DNA of 64,000 nt from Chrysomallon squamiferum. Lineage: Eukaryota; Mollusca; Gastropoda; Neomphalida; Peltospiridae. Where the stretch lies: assembly GCA_012295275.1 (NCBI GenBank), contig CM022667.1, positions 15,577,305-15,641,304 of the forward strand, given 5' to 3'. The notes under the pieces were generated by a model. That model was not told the origin of the DNA. It made no database searches and saw only the letters and a list, made by a program, of their open reading frames with translations. Shown here piece by piece: positions 51,677 through 61,670 of this stretch (positions within the stretch are counted from its first letter, which is position 1; every line of letters begins with the position of its first letter). A program made the position numbers and the translations under genes.

Positions 51677-52883
51677 CATGATGATAATAGTAATAATAAT
51701 AATCATCATAATAATAATAATTATAATTATAATAATAATAATAATAATGTTAATAATCATGACAATAATAGTAATAATAATAACAGTAAGAATAATAATT
51801 ATAACAATAAAAGTAGTAATAGTGGTAGTAGAACAATAATAAAATATTATTTTATAAATCAGTTATAATCATGAACATATACTCAACAGACATATGTACA
51901 GTCATGGACACACACACACACACACACAAACATGCATACATACCAGTACATTCACACACAAACAAAATACATACACAAACAAAAATAAATACACTTCAAT
52001 TTTGTACAAGCAGTTTTTAATTTCATAAGATCCTGTCACTTATGTAGCTACTGTTTAATATTAAAAGTGATTTTTCAGTGCACATTTGATAACACAAGAC
52101 GTGAACATTTCTGATACAGCAAAAGCTGCAGAGATGTTTCTCAGTGACGGAGTTATCCTCACAGGTGGCGCCACTGGAGAACCAGCCAACACTGACGAGC
52201 TCAAAAGTAAATTATGTCATTTTTTGATGTTATGTTGAGATATATTTGATAAAAAAAATAAAATAAAAAATAACAACACCAAAAATATAATAATAATAAT
52301 AATAATAATAATAAAATAGAGTTTATAATAATTAAATAATACTGTTATTGAATTCAGTTAATTTAACAAATCTTGCACTTATTAAGTTTCTAAATTGGTG
52401 GAATCAGTGGAAAAGGATAATCCAATAATCCATTTTAAAAGATATTCTTAACACTGCTTGTTGAACTGAAAAGTTTATGGATGCTGATAAACATTCTTTC
52501 TCTGAATTTGTTTGCATTACATTACATCATCAGTCTTTCTATATCTCTCTATCTCTTTTACCTGCATTATTTTTCTCGCTGTCATTAAATATTAAATTTT
52601 TCAGTTATTATTAAACACGTATAATATTTCGAAACGTAAAAAAGCTATTTTTGTAATTAACATGTATTAATATTTTCACCCCCACCACTCAGGTGTTTTG
52701 AACAGTGTAGGAATCCCTGTCCTGATAGGATCGGGAGTCAGCACCGCCAACGTCGTACAGTACAAGAATGCGCACGCCCTCATTGTTGGCTCGCACTTCA
52801 AAAAGGACGGGAAGTGGTACAACAACATCGACGAAAGAGCGAGTGTCTCGGTTCATGGAACAAGTGAAAAATGTCAGAGCTAA
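45099..52883 (+). CDS. BtpA-family TIM-barrel protein (F13E9.13-like), six exons
   Basis: Exons are 45099-45186, 50055-50137, 50652-50838, 51455-51605, 52079-52206 and 52693-52883. Phases are consistent throughout and all introns are GT..AG. Family hallmarks in order are GMIHLKALPGTP, ENMHDVPYLHTTEVGPE, GIQVLAGANKQALAVAKAA, FVRAEGFVFSHVADEG, DVKKKHSAHLITQDVNIS, GVILTGGATGEPANTDEL and VLIGSGVSTANV. BtpA proteins are predicted (beta/alpha)8 barrels. The founding member is needed for photosystem I accumulation in cyanobacteria, and animal members are uncharacterised and often labelled mitochondrial. Read from the first ATG, an in-frame TAA interrupts codon 16 (45144-45146). Initiation at ATG 45162 would give 254 residues beginning MIHLKALPG. 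The conserved remainder is intact, so this does not look like a dead gene. AATAAA overlaps the stop codon (52882-52887). Confidence 0.9.
45187..48193 (+). other. 5' part of BtpA-like intron 1
   Basis: No coding exon was recognised. It is AT-rich, with a (CA)n tract at about 46006-46032, (AAT)n at about 46975-47024, a degenerate ACT/ACC trinucleotide region (47110-47405) and (TCTG/TCTA)-type runs at about 47880-47990. Confidence 0.7.
48194..48536 (+). repeat. upstream copy of an intron/exon-2 segmental duplication
   Basis: Poly-A/ATAGTTTATC, AGTTTTGTAATTATTGTTATGAAT, the ACT/GCT trinucleotide stretch, the ATTT run, the splice acceptor and 53 nt of exon 2 recur at 49826-50107. The two copies differ mainly by trinucleotide indels and a few substitutions. 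Confidence 0.85.
48484..48536 (+). pseudogene. truncated duplicate of BtpA-like exon 2
   Basis: It is identical (53/53) to the first 53 nt of exon 2 and retains the ATTTGCAG acceptor, but the exon's 3' part and donor are missing. If spliced in and read on, the frame runs 12 more codons past the breakpoint to a TAA. A GTAATT inside the copy (about 48532) is a weak possible donor. Exact identity implies recent origin or gene conversion. Confidence 0.8.
49826..50107 (+). repeat. downstream copy of the duplication (contains functional exon 2 acceptor)
   Basis: This copy keeps the full exon 2 and its donor. The duplication breakpoint falls inside the exon at 50107: the sequences are identical up to GCATGTAAT and unrelated afterwards. 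Confidence 0.85.
50055..50137 (+). CDS. BtpA-like exon 2
   Basis: This exon encodes the end of PGTP, then TPQHHCSVKEILNTACNEAK and IYKDAGL. It joins exon 1 (phase 1) and exon 3 (phase 0). The acceptor is TTTGCAG and the donor GTATGT. The first 53 nt are duplicated exactly at 48484-48536. Confidence 0.9.
50652..50838 (+). CDS. BtpA-like exon 3
   Basis: This exon encodes DAIMVENMHDVPYLHTTEVG and onwards to AVAKAA plus one base. It contains the signature ENMHDVPY and the second conserved block GIQVLAGAN. The acceptor is TTATAG and the donor GTTTGA. Confidence 0.95.
51455..51605 (+). CDS. BtpA-like exon 4
   Basis: This exon encodes DLQFVRAEGFVFSHVADEGL, then a segment ending LVFTDVKKKH. RAEGFVFxHVADEG and DVKKKHS are the strongest family blocks. 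Phases are 1 in and 2 out. A long degenerate (AAT)n tract begins 17 nt after the donor. Confidence 0.95.
51612..51840. repeat. degenerate (AAT)n microsatellite
   Basis: A nearly pure AAT tract (about 51624-51676) continues as interrupted AAT/CAT repeats to 51840 in BtpA-like intron 4. The long Ile-rich open frame across it is a repeat artefact. Confidence 0.9.
52079..52206 (+). CDS. BtpA-like exon 5
   Basis: This exon encodes SAHLITQDVNISDTAKAAEM, then GVILTGGATGEPANTDELK. The GGATGEP loop is conserved in the family and probably contributes to the barrel's ligand site, which is inferred. The acceptor is TTTCAG and the donor GTAAAT. Confidence 0.95.
52693..52883 (+). CDS. BtpA-like terminal exon
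   Basis: This exon encodes VLNSVGIPVLIGSGVSTANV and ends SVHGTSEKCQS then TAA. IGSGVSTANV resembles the phosphate-binding end of many TIM barrels. It is notably GC-richer than its surroundings. AATAAA overlaps the stop codon. Confidence 0.95.
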
Positions 52884-52957
52884 TAAAGTCACAGAATCTA
52901 CAATGATCATTTGAAAAAACAACAATTCAAAAGTGATTTCATTACTTCATGTCACTT

Positions 52958-53130
52958 CAAAAATTCCACACAGGGAAAATTTAATATTTTTTTTTTTTTT
53001 TTTAGGATTCCACATGGAGAATTTAATACTTAAGGCCATCCTAAATATTTCATGTCTAAAACTTATTACTTTATGTTTTTTTAAAATTCCATGTGGAGAA
53101 TTTAATACTTCATATCTTTTAAAAAATTCA
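52958..53130. repeat. three-copy repeat of ATTCCACATGGAGAATTTAAT type
   Basis: Copies lie near 52958-52987, 53006-53032 and 53083-53111, with a weak fourth fragment near 53121. Each contains ATTCCA..(T/G)GGAGAATTTAATACTT and is spaced 50-80 bp from the next. The array is directly downstream of the BtpA-like stop codon, perhaps in the 3' UTR. Confidence 0.55.
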
Positions 53131-53399
53131 CGAGAGCATTACTTATTTTGATGTCATGTTTCCAGAGGCAGATAGAAGAATTCTTCCATGTGAGATATTA
53201 GTTATTGTAGGATGAGGAAACTTAGCAAACTACCTCCATATCCTGATGGATTTGCTTCTTTATGTATTCCTCCTAATTTAGTGCTAGAAATGCTTTTTAT
53301 ATACTGTTAATGATATATTCTTTTTTGTTATCATTACATTATACCTCCACCTATTGTTATTATTTGTTTTTAGTAACAGTTTATGAAAGAAGCATGTTG

Positions 53400-53440
<41 letters not shown>

Positions 53441-56378
53441 AACACACAAATACACATAAACACACATGTTTATACATGAAGGTGTTAATCATGTTTCATA
53501 TCTGAATTTTCATTTATAATCAGTTTTAAACTGTTTATAATATTATATTTCAGGAATTTTCTTTCATTCAAAATTTTTGCAATCACTTATATACCGCCAT
53601 GTTTTTAAATTTATACAAAATTGTTACCTATTTTCACACATTTATCACATTTTGATAATAAAAATATACTAGCTATTCAAATTGTATTATTTATGTATGT
53701 GTGCATGTGGTCATGTATGCAGCCAAGAATGAATGTTATGTACTTTCATATTAAAATGCTAACATAATGTTCATATTCATTTATAGTATTAACAATTTAT
53801 CCCAGCATTTTTCAGCGAGTAATATGTTAGTTTCAATAGGTTTGTTATACAAGGGAGATAACTCTTTGAAGCTTCCTTTCACATTCAGTTTTAGAATTGT
53901 ACAAAAAAAAAAAAAATTAATAATAATAATAAAAAATAATGATAATAACAACAAAACAGACATGTGCACACAACAGTAATTGAGGAATTTCTCCATAGCA
54001 CTTGACACTATCTTACATAAATACACTTAACAGATAAAACATTATGTTTGAACATAATTAAATATGGAGTTTTTCCAATATACATAAAAGATACTTTAAA
54101 TATAAAAAATTTTGAGTCATATACAAACATATTGTAACATTTTCAGATCAATTTTATATAAATTAAATTTTAAATATTTTATCTAGCTCCAGCAAAAAAA
54201 ATAATTATTAATATATACCAGAACTTTGTTTCATGTCCATTCATAGACCTTAGATTTGTATATTTTTGTTAACATTTATCGTTCTTTTAAATATTTAATT
54301 ATCAATGCTTACAAATTCTTCGAATAATGCTTTACATACTTTTAAATTGGTTTTTATTATAAAGATCTCAAGAGAAGAGGTTTAATGAGCTATCTGAAAT
54401 AAACAAATGATGCCTAATATATGTGCTTTGATTTCTTGATCATCTTCAGTTATACTGGAGCACTGACTAGAACAGGAAATATCCCAACAAAACCACTGAA
54501 GAGGGTTTATGATGTGACATTATAAGGTCTTAAAATCATATTCTACTAAATTTAATTATTCTCTCTCTGTGTATATGTGGTTATATATCAATGTGTATGT
54601 GTTTGTATATACATTTTTCAAATATTATATATTCAAATATATAATATTAGGAAAATTTAAGTTTCCACAGTCAAATTCAAAATTACTGTACCATAATAAT
54701 GATTAATACAAGTAAGTAAATAAACAACAAAAACAAACAATATATGTAACATCTTTAATGTAATTTGTTTTAAGCCATCAAAGTATCAGGCAACATACAT
54801 TCAAACTGCAAATAATTAACATAATTTATGCATAGACCTTGAAGGTCATTGGTTGAAACACTTGGTTTATTTTTAAATGATTATTATGACAACAAAAATA
54901 ATAAACAGCAGATTTGCTTTCATTTTTAACTGGTCACTGACCTATGTACTAACTATCAAAGAAAAATGGTTGAAAATAAACACAGGCTTAAACAACAACA
55001 AAAAAAAGGAAATAGAAAAGAAAGACAAATGAATTTGAAATGTTTTATAACCTAGAAAATTAAAAATTTTAATTAAAAGAATAAGAACATATATACATGA
55101 AGAATGTATCTAATAATGGCACACATGCAAAGTTATCCATCATAAGAGGAATTTAATATAAATTTAAAAAAACTGAATGATTAATGATGAAATAAACTAA
55201 ATTTAAGTTCTTTTAACTCTGTTATACCAAAAAAAAAAAAAAAAGAGAAAAGTGTGAAATGAAAACAATTTTGTTATTGCACATGAATCTGAATAAATCA
55301 GCAACAATATTATTCATGATACAAAAATAAAAAAAGAAAGGAAAATAAAAAAGAAAGATAATGTAAAAAAAAACCAATGAAAGATGAATGAACAGAACTC
55401 TCAGGAACATTATTTAAACAGTGTAACATAAATTAACAAAATGGGGTTAAAACTTGAACTCTTTTTAATTAAAGTCCAATTAAATTGGAACTTGCACATC
55501 AAGCTCGACGTACAGACCAGAGTTTGTCTTCCACCCATCTAGAGTTATCTCCCTGTAATAACTAATGAATAGTGACAATTATTTTTTATTATTATTTTAA
55601 TGTAATATTGATTGTACATTAAAAAAAAAATATATATATTAACTGCTATTGTAATGAATGACATAAGCAAAATGTACATAATCTAAAAACATAAAATATG
55701 TAAGAAAGAAATAAAAAATGAGTTGTTAACCATGCTACTGACTGCAGTTATTAAAACAATTAAAAAACAAAAAACAAAAAAAAAAAAAAAAAAAAAAATT
55801 TTTGTAAAGAAAAGAAACAAGAAAAAAAAATATTGTGCAAATCTTACAATAAAAATTACCCCTAAAAAAACAACCTCCATAACAAAGCATTAATATTTAA
55901 TTAAAATAAGCATTATATATATATATACAATTTGTCTTTGAATAAAGTAATGATAAAATTCCTGCACCAAATTATTTATTAGTGATGGAAAAAAAAAAAA
56001 AAAAAAAAAAAAAAACCCATCCATACATCCCTACTTTTATTTTTATTAAGCTGATAATCAATTACGTTTGTAGTATTAGATACAAGTAAACATTTAAATC
56101 TGAATATAAGAAAGAAAAAGAAACCTACACTTCTTTTTAGTGCCCCATGTATGGATTATGTCTGAAGCTATGAAGACATGCAGATGCATATACACATATA
56201 TCAAATATTTGTTGTTTATGTGTGTGCATTTCTGGATTTAAAAGAATATATTGAAGTACGTGATTACACTTGATGTATGAATCAAAGTTCAATACATGTG
56301 CACATAATTTTATTAATTATAGAACCATTTTCTAAAATCCTGAACCCACTCAATAATTATTTACATTTGAATCTGTAT

Positions 56379-56381
<3 letters not shown>

Positions 56382-56431
<50 letters not shown>
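56382..56431. repeat. (GA)n microsatellite, about 50 nt
   Basis: Uninterrupted GA dinucleotides, followed 42 nt later by (GT)n. Confidence 0.98.
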
Positions 56432-56434
<3 letters not shown>

Positions 56435-56469
56435 TACTATATTTACTTTTATCTTAAAACCACAAGTTT

Positions 56470-56472
<3 letters not shown>

Positions 56473-56513
<41 letters not shown>
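56473..56513. repeat. (GT)n microsatellite
   Basis: About 20 GT units. Confidence 0.98.
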
Positions 56514-56514
<1 letters not shown>

Positions 56515-57763
56515 AAGGAGTAAAATAAAGTAAAAAAGAAGCTAAAAATAACAAAAATGGCACTGAAATCCTTTTACCTCATTAGAGAAAAAAAAAAGAA
56601 AATAAAAGAACAACCAAAAGAATTATATTACAAATATTTGGAATGTAAAAACAATTATCTCCCTTCAGTGCCACCCACTTTACTATTATCCATTCAAGTA
56701 GGCAGAACTCTGAAGTGGATTACAAACACTATTACATGTTCAGTGAGCAAAAAAAAGCATCATTTACGAAACACACAAAATTCGGTTGCTTGTCCAAATC
56801 CAGGAAGAGTACATATTTTTGTATGTACTTTGTACATATACAACAGAAAAATTACATATATAATAAAAATCAAATAAGTTATGTCCTTAAAGATATAAAA
56901 TTTGCTATGAATATTAATGTATGTATAAAGGTACACTGAACTAAAATAAATGTGGATCATGAAAGATTTTTCAAATGTTACATACATTTGGTTTAAATTG
57001 CTGTTTATATTTCTTATAAACAGAAATTAAAATTTATTTTGTGGATGACATTTATTGCTAGTCATCAAGTTTTCCTCTGTGGTATCAACCAGCTATTGTA
57101 AAGAAGTACAAAATTCAAAATAATTGGAACAAATATTCCATGATCCCTGCATTTGTTTTAATTCTGTAAAGTCATCTAAATCTAAATCTCTCGTATTATT
57201 CAGTTTTGAGTTTATGTAAAAGTTCTGTGAGAGTGCCAACCTAAGTAAAGTTTGCACTTCTAAGCAAAGTGACAAAAACAAGAAATTTTTGTACGTAATT
57301 TTCATCAATTTCACATTTTTTATTTATTTATATTTGAAAATAATATGTTTCAAAAAGTTTTTGACAAGAAATAGTAAAGAGGAAAAATAATATAAAGCCA
57401 GTTTTCAAAAAATTACAATTCTTTTATAAATTTGAATACTACAGTTTTATTAAAGATGACATTAAAGGCATTTCTGTCTCTTTTTCACAGGTATAAAAAA
57501 AAATCCAACATATTTTTTACCTGCATTTACATAATATGGTTAAATCTAATAAAATGTGAATAAAAAATTTCAGAACTCTTTTTCAAAAATATTTTTTCAC
57601 TTGTTCAATCAAATGTAAATGTTTACAAAAAGAAAAAAAATACCAATAAACAAACATTTTCTTGGCTCATGAATATTTGTTTCACTATCTTTTTTTAGCA
57701 AATGATTCAACTTCAGGGTTTGAAATTAAAAGAAGTTGCTATCTCAATGTCAGTTTTACTGAG

Positions 57764-57878
<115 letters not shown>

Positions 57879-57994
57879 ACAAGAAAGTAATACAGTTTTA
57901 AATTAGATCTTAAAATTCCAGACTGTTTAATGAAACAAAATAGAAATATTAATTAAAACTTTATGTAATTTCAAACCCTGGAACTCTCGTCTAA

Positions 57995-58821
57995 TCAACA
58001 TGCTGGAGATTCAATATGGCCGTTCATTGTCAAAGAAGGCTGAGGTGTGTTTTCAACATCACATGGAGAACAATCTGCAGACTTAGAAACATCATTGTCT
58101 GCTGCCAAGCTATTATCCACTGCCAAATTATTACTTACTCCCACACTATTATCCATTGCCAAATTATCAGCAACTACCAAATTATTATCTGCTTCAGAAA
58201 TATCCACCAGTTTGTCATATTCGTGAGTGTCACTGTCAGTAATGGGATGAATTAACTTTTCGTAATTTGAGCAATCGAGTGTTTGTCGTTTCTGCAAATC
58301 CTCGCCCAGTATTACCGAATCGTCACTTTGTAAAACCAGCTCCTGCTGCAGAACGACCTCATTCTGCAAACCTTTCTCCTGATTCTGCTGCAGTGATGTT
58401 GACCCTGCACCTACTGCATCTGCAGTTAAACAGTTGTAATACAAACTGTCAAAGCTCTCTTCAATAACAGCTGAACACTGAACACTGTTCTCGGATTCAA
58501 GAATTTTCGCAGTTCCACTTAGCACCTCGTGAATATCTTTACTACTAGATTTTTGAATATTTTCCCTAACAACATCGGCGTTATTGTCGTAAATTAAAGG
58601 TGGAGCTGTGGCCTTTTCAAATGAATCTCCTTCTTGCTGTTGCTGTGCAAGTTTTTCCTTGTTGTTGAAAAGGTCAGTGTATCTAGGAGGGTCGTCTTCG
58701 TACTGCTTGCTCATAGCCTTGCAGTCTCGAATCTCTTCGTATTCGGATTCCATTATTCTCGAACCTGCATCATCCACACAGACATTTCCTTCTCTCTCCA
58801 TCTCACCTGCTTCGTCTATAT
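57995..58821 (-). CDS. receptor large cytoplasmic terminal exon
   Basis: An open frame of 274 codons, the longest in the window, ends in TGA at 57997-57995. It begins DIDEAGEMEREGNV and ends GHIESPAC. YEEI is at 58730-58741; a YEKL-x11-YDKL pair spans 58208-58264. An Asn/Asp/Val/Ala-rich low-complexity part (NLAMDNSVG..NLAVDNSLA) lies towards the C-terminus. Confidence 0.88.
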
Positions 58822-59753
58822 CTGAAAATAAAAGTGAACAAATGAATATTTGCTTAAAGACATCATATGTCATGTTTTTACATTTTGTGTCATACTTATA
58901 TATTCTAATACTGAAATAATTATTGTATGGAAATTGGATTTAAAAACATTTGAAAGCTGATATAGGAAAGGAAAAAATTGGCTGTTCTTATACAGTAGCC
59001 ATAAAGATATTTCTTTATACAATCCTTCTCACAGACAGAAAGAATATTATAAACTGAGGACATGCTGGAATGTGAAATACCATTAGTGATAACATTTTTA
59101 AATCAATACTCTACTTGACATAATTTCACAAGCTTTCAGATAAAATGGCTTGTTTTGAAAATTACAAGTTCTATTTGTTTATTTATTTTACTGTTTAATT
59201 TAATGAAAACACATGATCAAACAATGTAACGGTTTTTATTTTCAGCTCTCACCCTCGGCAGTTTCATATATATGATTTCTTTCCTCACAGATCATAGGAC
59301 ATCTGAAATGGAAACAAGACTAAAATTACTGATGGACTAATTTTCTGTTATCTACTGTTACAAACGTTAGTCTGCTTTGTATCATGGCCTGCTTAAAATA
59401 TCATTTCCTAATGTATTCTCGGATGTCATTATGCCTGCCATTAAACATAGACATATATAGCACTGTCTTGTTCACTAGTCATACAGCGATGGTTAGATAT
59501 TGTCCAGTGTGCAAATCAAAGATCATTAGTCTGATTACACCTGAAGCTGTCACTTTACTGAAGGGCAGCAATCTGACCAATACATTTTGATTTACAAATT
59601 AAAAGATACAAGTCAAACTGAATGGTTTTTCTTTTATATGTTATTATATAAACAGTTCTGATTTCAGTGGGTATGGAGAATTATACACACAGGCAGACAG
59701 AATGACAAACACACACACATACATATTCATGGTTTATGATTCTTGGACATTTT

Positions 59754-59793
<40 letters not shown>

Positions 59794-59816
59794 TACATAC
59801 ATACGTAAGTGAACGT

Positions 59817-59850
<34 letters not shown>

Positions 59851-61008
59851 CAAGAGAGAATAAGGGAGAATGAGGAAAGGAAAGAAAGAAGAGAGAAAGA
59901 CAGAAAAAAAACCCACCACACACACACTCAGAATCAGTTAGCCATTTTGCAGTAACATTTAATACGACACCAATCTTTTCTAAACGACTAAGCTCTCTTC
60001 CGAAACTGATGCACTTATTTGAAAAATAAAAGCTACATCCACTAATTAGAAGAGACTTTTCTATCTGAGGAGTTATCTGGACTGGACTGACAACCACTAG
60101 AGACGCGAGACTCTGTGACAGGGTCTCCTGCTTCTGTCTGTGTAGAACTCGACAATCGACAAATCCAAAACGACTTGTCAATTAGGTGCATTAAGCATGG
60201 GCCACTTGTCCCAGCACTGAGCCACCTGCATTTGAAAAAGATGCATCCAGCGATGACAGCTAAGAACAGCATCACAGAACCTGACTCAGATACAGATACA
60301 GATATTGAGAAAGAGAAAAGAAGAAAGAGAGAGAGAGAGAGAAAAAAATCTAAATCAATCAAATAATAATTTGTCATGAAGGGTCTGGCCAGTTTTACTG
60401 TCTTTGATCAATCAATTGGTGAATCAATTCTCAGGTCTGCGGTGCTGTGTTGCTCGTGCTGCAGATACACACAGTTTGTGACCTGAATTAAGTGATCATT
60501 TTAACAACAATGTTGCTCGGGAATCTAGAAAATGAATATCAGCAAACTGAATTAACCTCCAGTAGTGTTGGAAATAAAATTAAGCCGAGTCTATTCGTTG
60601 ACTTTGAGAGGAATACTAATGCCGCTTGTGAGAGTTTTCCAAGTCGTAGACGGTTTTATTGCTGTTACTGTTGTCTGAACAAATCCTGCAGCTTCCAGAA
60701 GGCTAATTTGAGAATGTCCACTCCAGCGACAAGGTTGTTAAAGTTGACTTAAGGCCGTGATGAAATATTTCAGTGTTTCATGTGCATTTGGAAGGATTTA
60801 TTAATCACACACACACACACACACACACAAATACAAACACATTTAAGTTTTTCAAGGTGCTTATTGAAGCCTTTAATGATGACATGTGCAAATGTGTGTG
60901 TGTGTGTGTGTATTTAAAATGTTCAGTGTGCTGTTTATTGCAAGGCATTATGATATTATATCTGTATGTTTTAATCTGCACTATGTTTGTGTAGTGCATA
61001 TGAATGTG

Positions 61009-61039
<31 letters not shown>

Positions 61040-61639
61040 ATCATGATGATATAAACAAAATTCTAGGTAAAAGGATGTTACCGTAGACGTCTCCTTCTGT
61101 AACACACGCTGATGGCGATGATGGTGATTATGAAAATAGCAGCTGCAGTTGATCCAAGGACGATGGTGAGGAATTTCTCATCTGGCGGATTAGAATCTGA
61201 AGATTTAATATCATAAAGCCATGCAATAAACAGCACACTGAACAGTACAGGCATAAAAACTAAATATATCATCTAGCACTGTTTAATTCAAAAATAAAAA
61301 TAGCACATAAAACACAAACCTGAAATTTATTTACTTACTTATTTTTTTTATAAATATATGACCAGTTTTATAATAAAGCACATGAAAACAAAATATTAAA
61401 GATATATAAATAAATAAATAAATAAAACAAAAACAACAACAGTCAACAAAATACCACCAAAAAACCCCAATAAAAACAAGAAGGGCCATTTTTATATCTA
61501 AACAGTTTCACAAAAACCACCTACCATATACAGTGCTTAGTTTAAAATTACACATTAAATATAAAGTCTAGAAAGTGTATTTATATATCTATCAGATCTA
61601 TTTCTCTATATCTAGCTCTCGCCCTCTCTATTTGTCTGA

Positions 61640-61670
<31 letters not shown>

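Noticed and set aside
51612-51839. 75-codon Ile-rich open frame
   Set aside because: It is a translation of the (AAT)n tract in a BtpA-like intron.
58016-58255. 79-codon plus-strand frame with many Ile/Cys/His residues
   Set aside because: Shadow of the receptor's large cytoplasmic exon on the other strand.
60492-60752. 86-codon plus-strand frame with a CCYCC stretch
   Set aside because: It lies in an intron of the receptor on the opposite strand, and no family features were seen.
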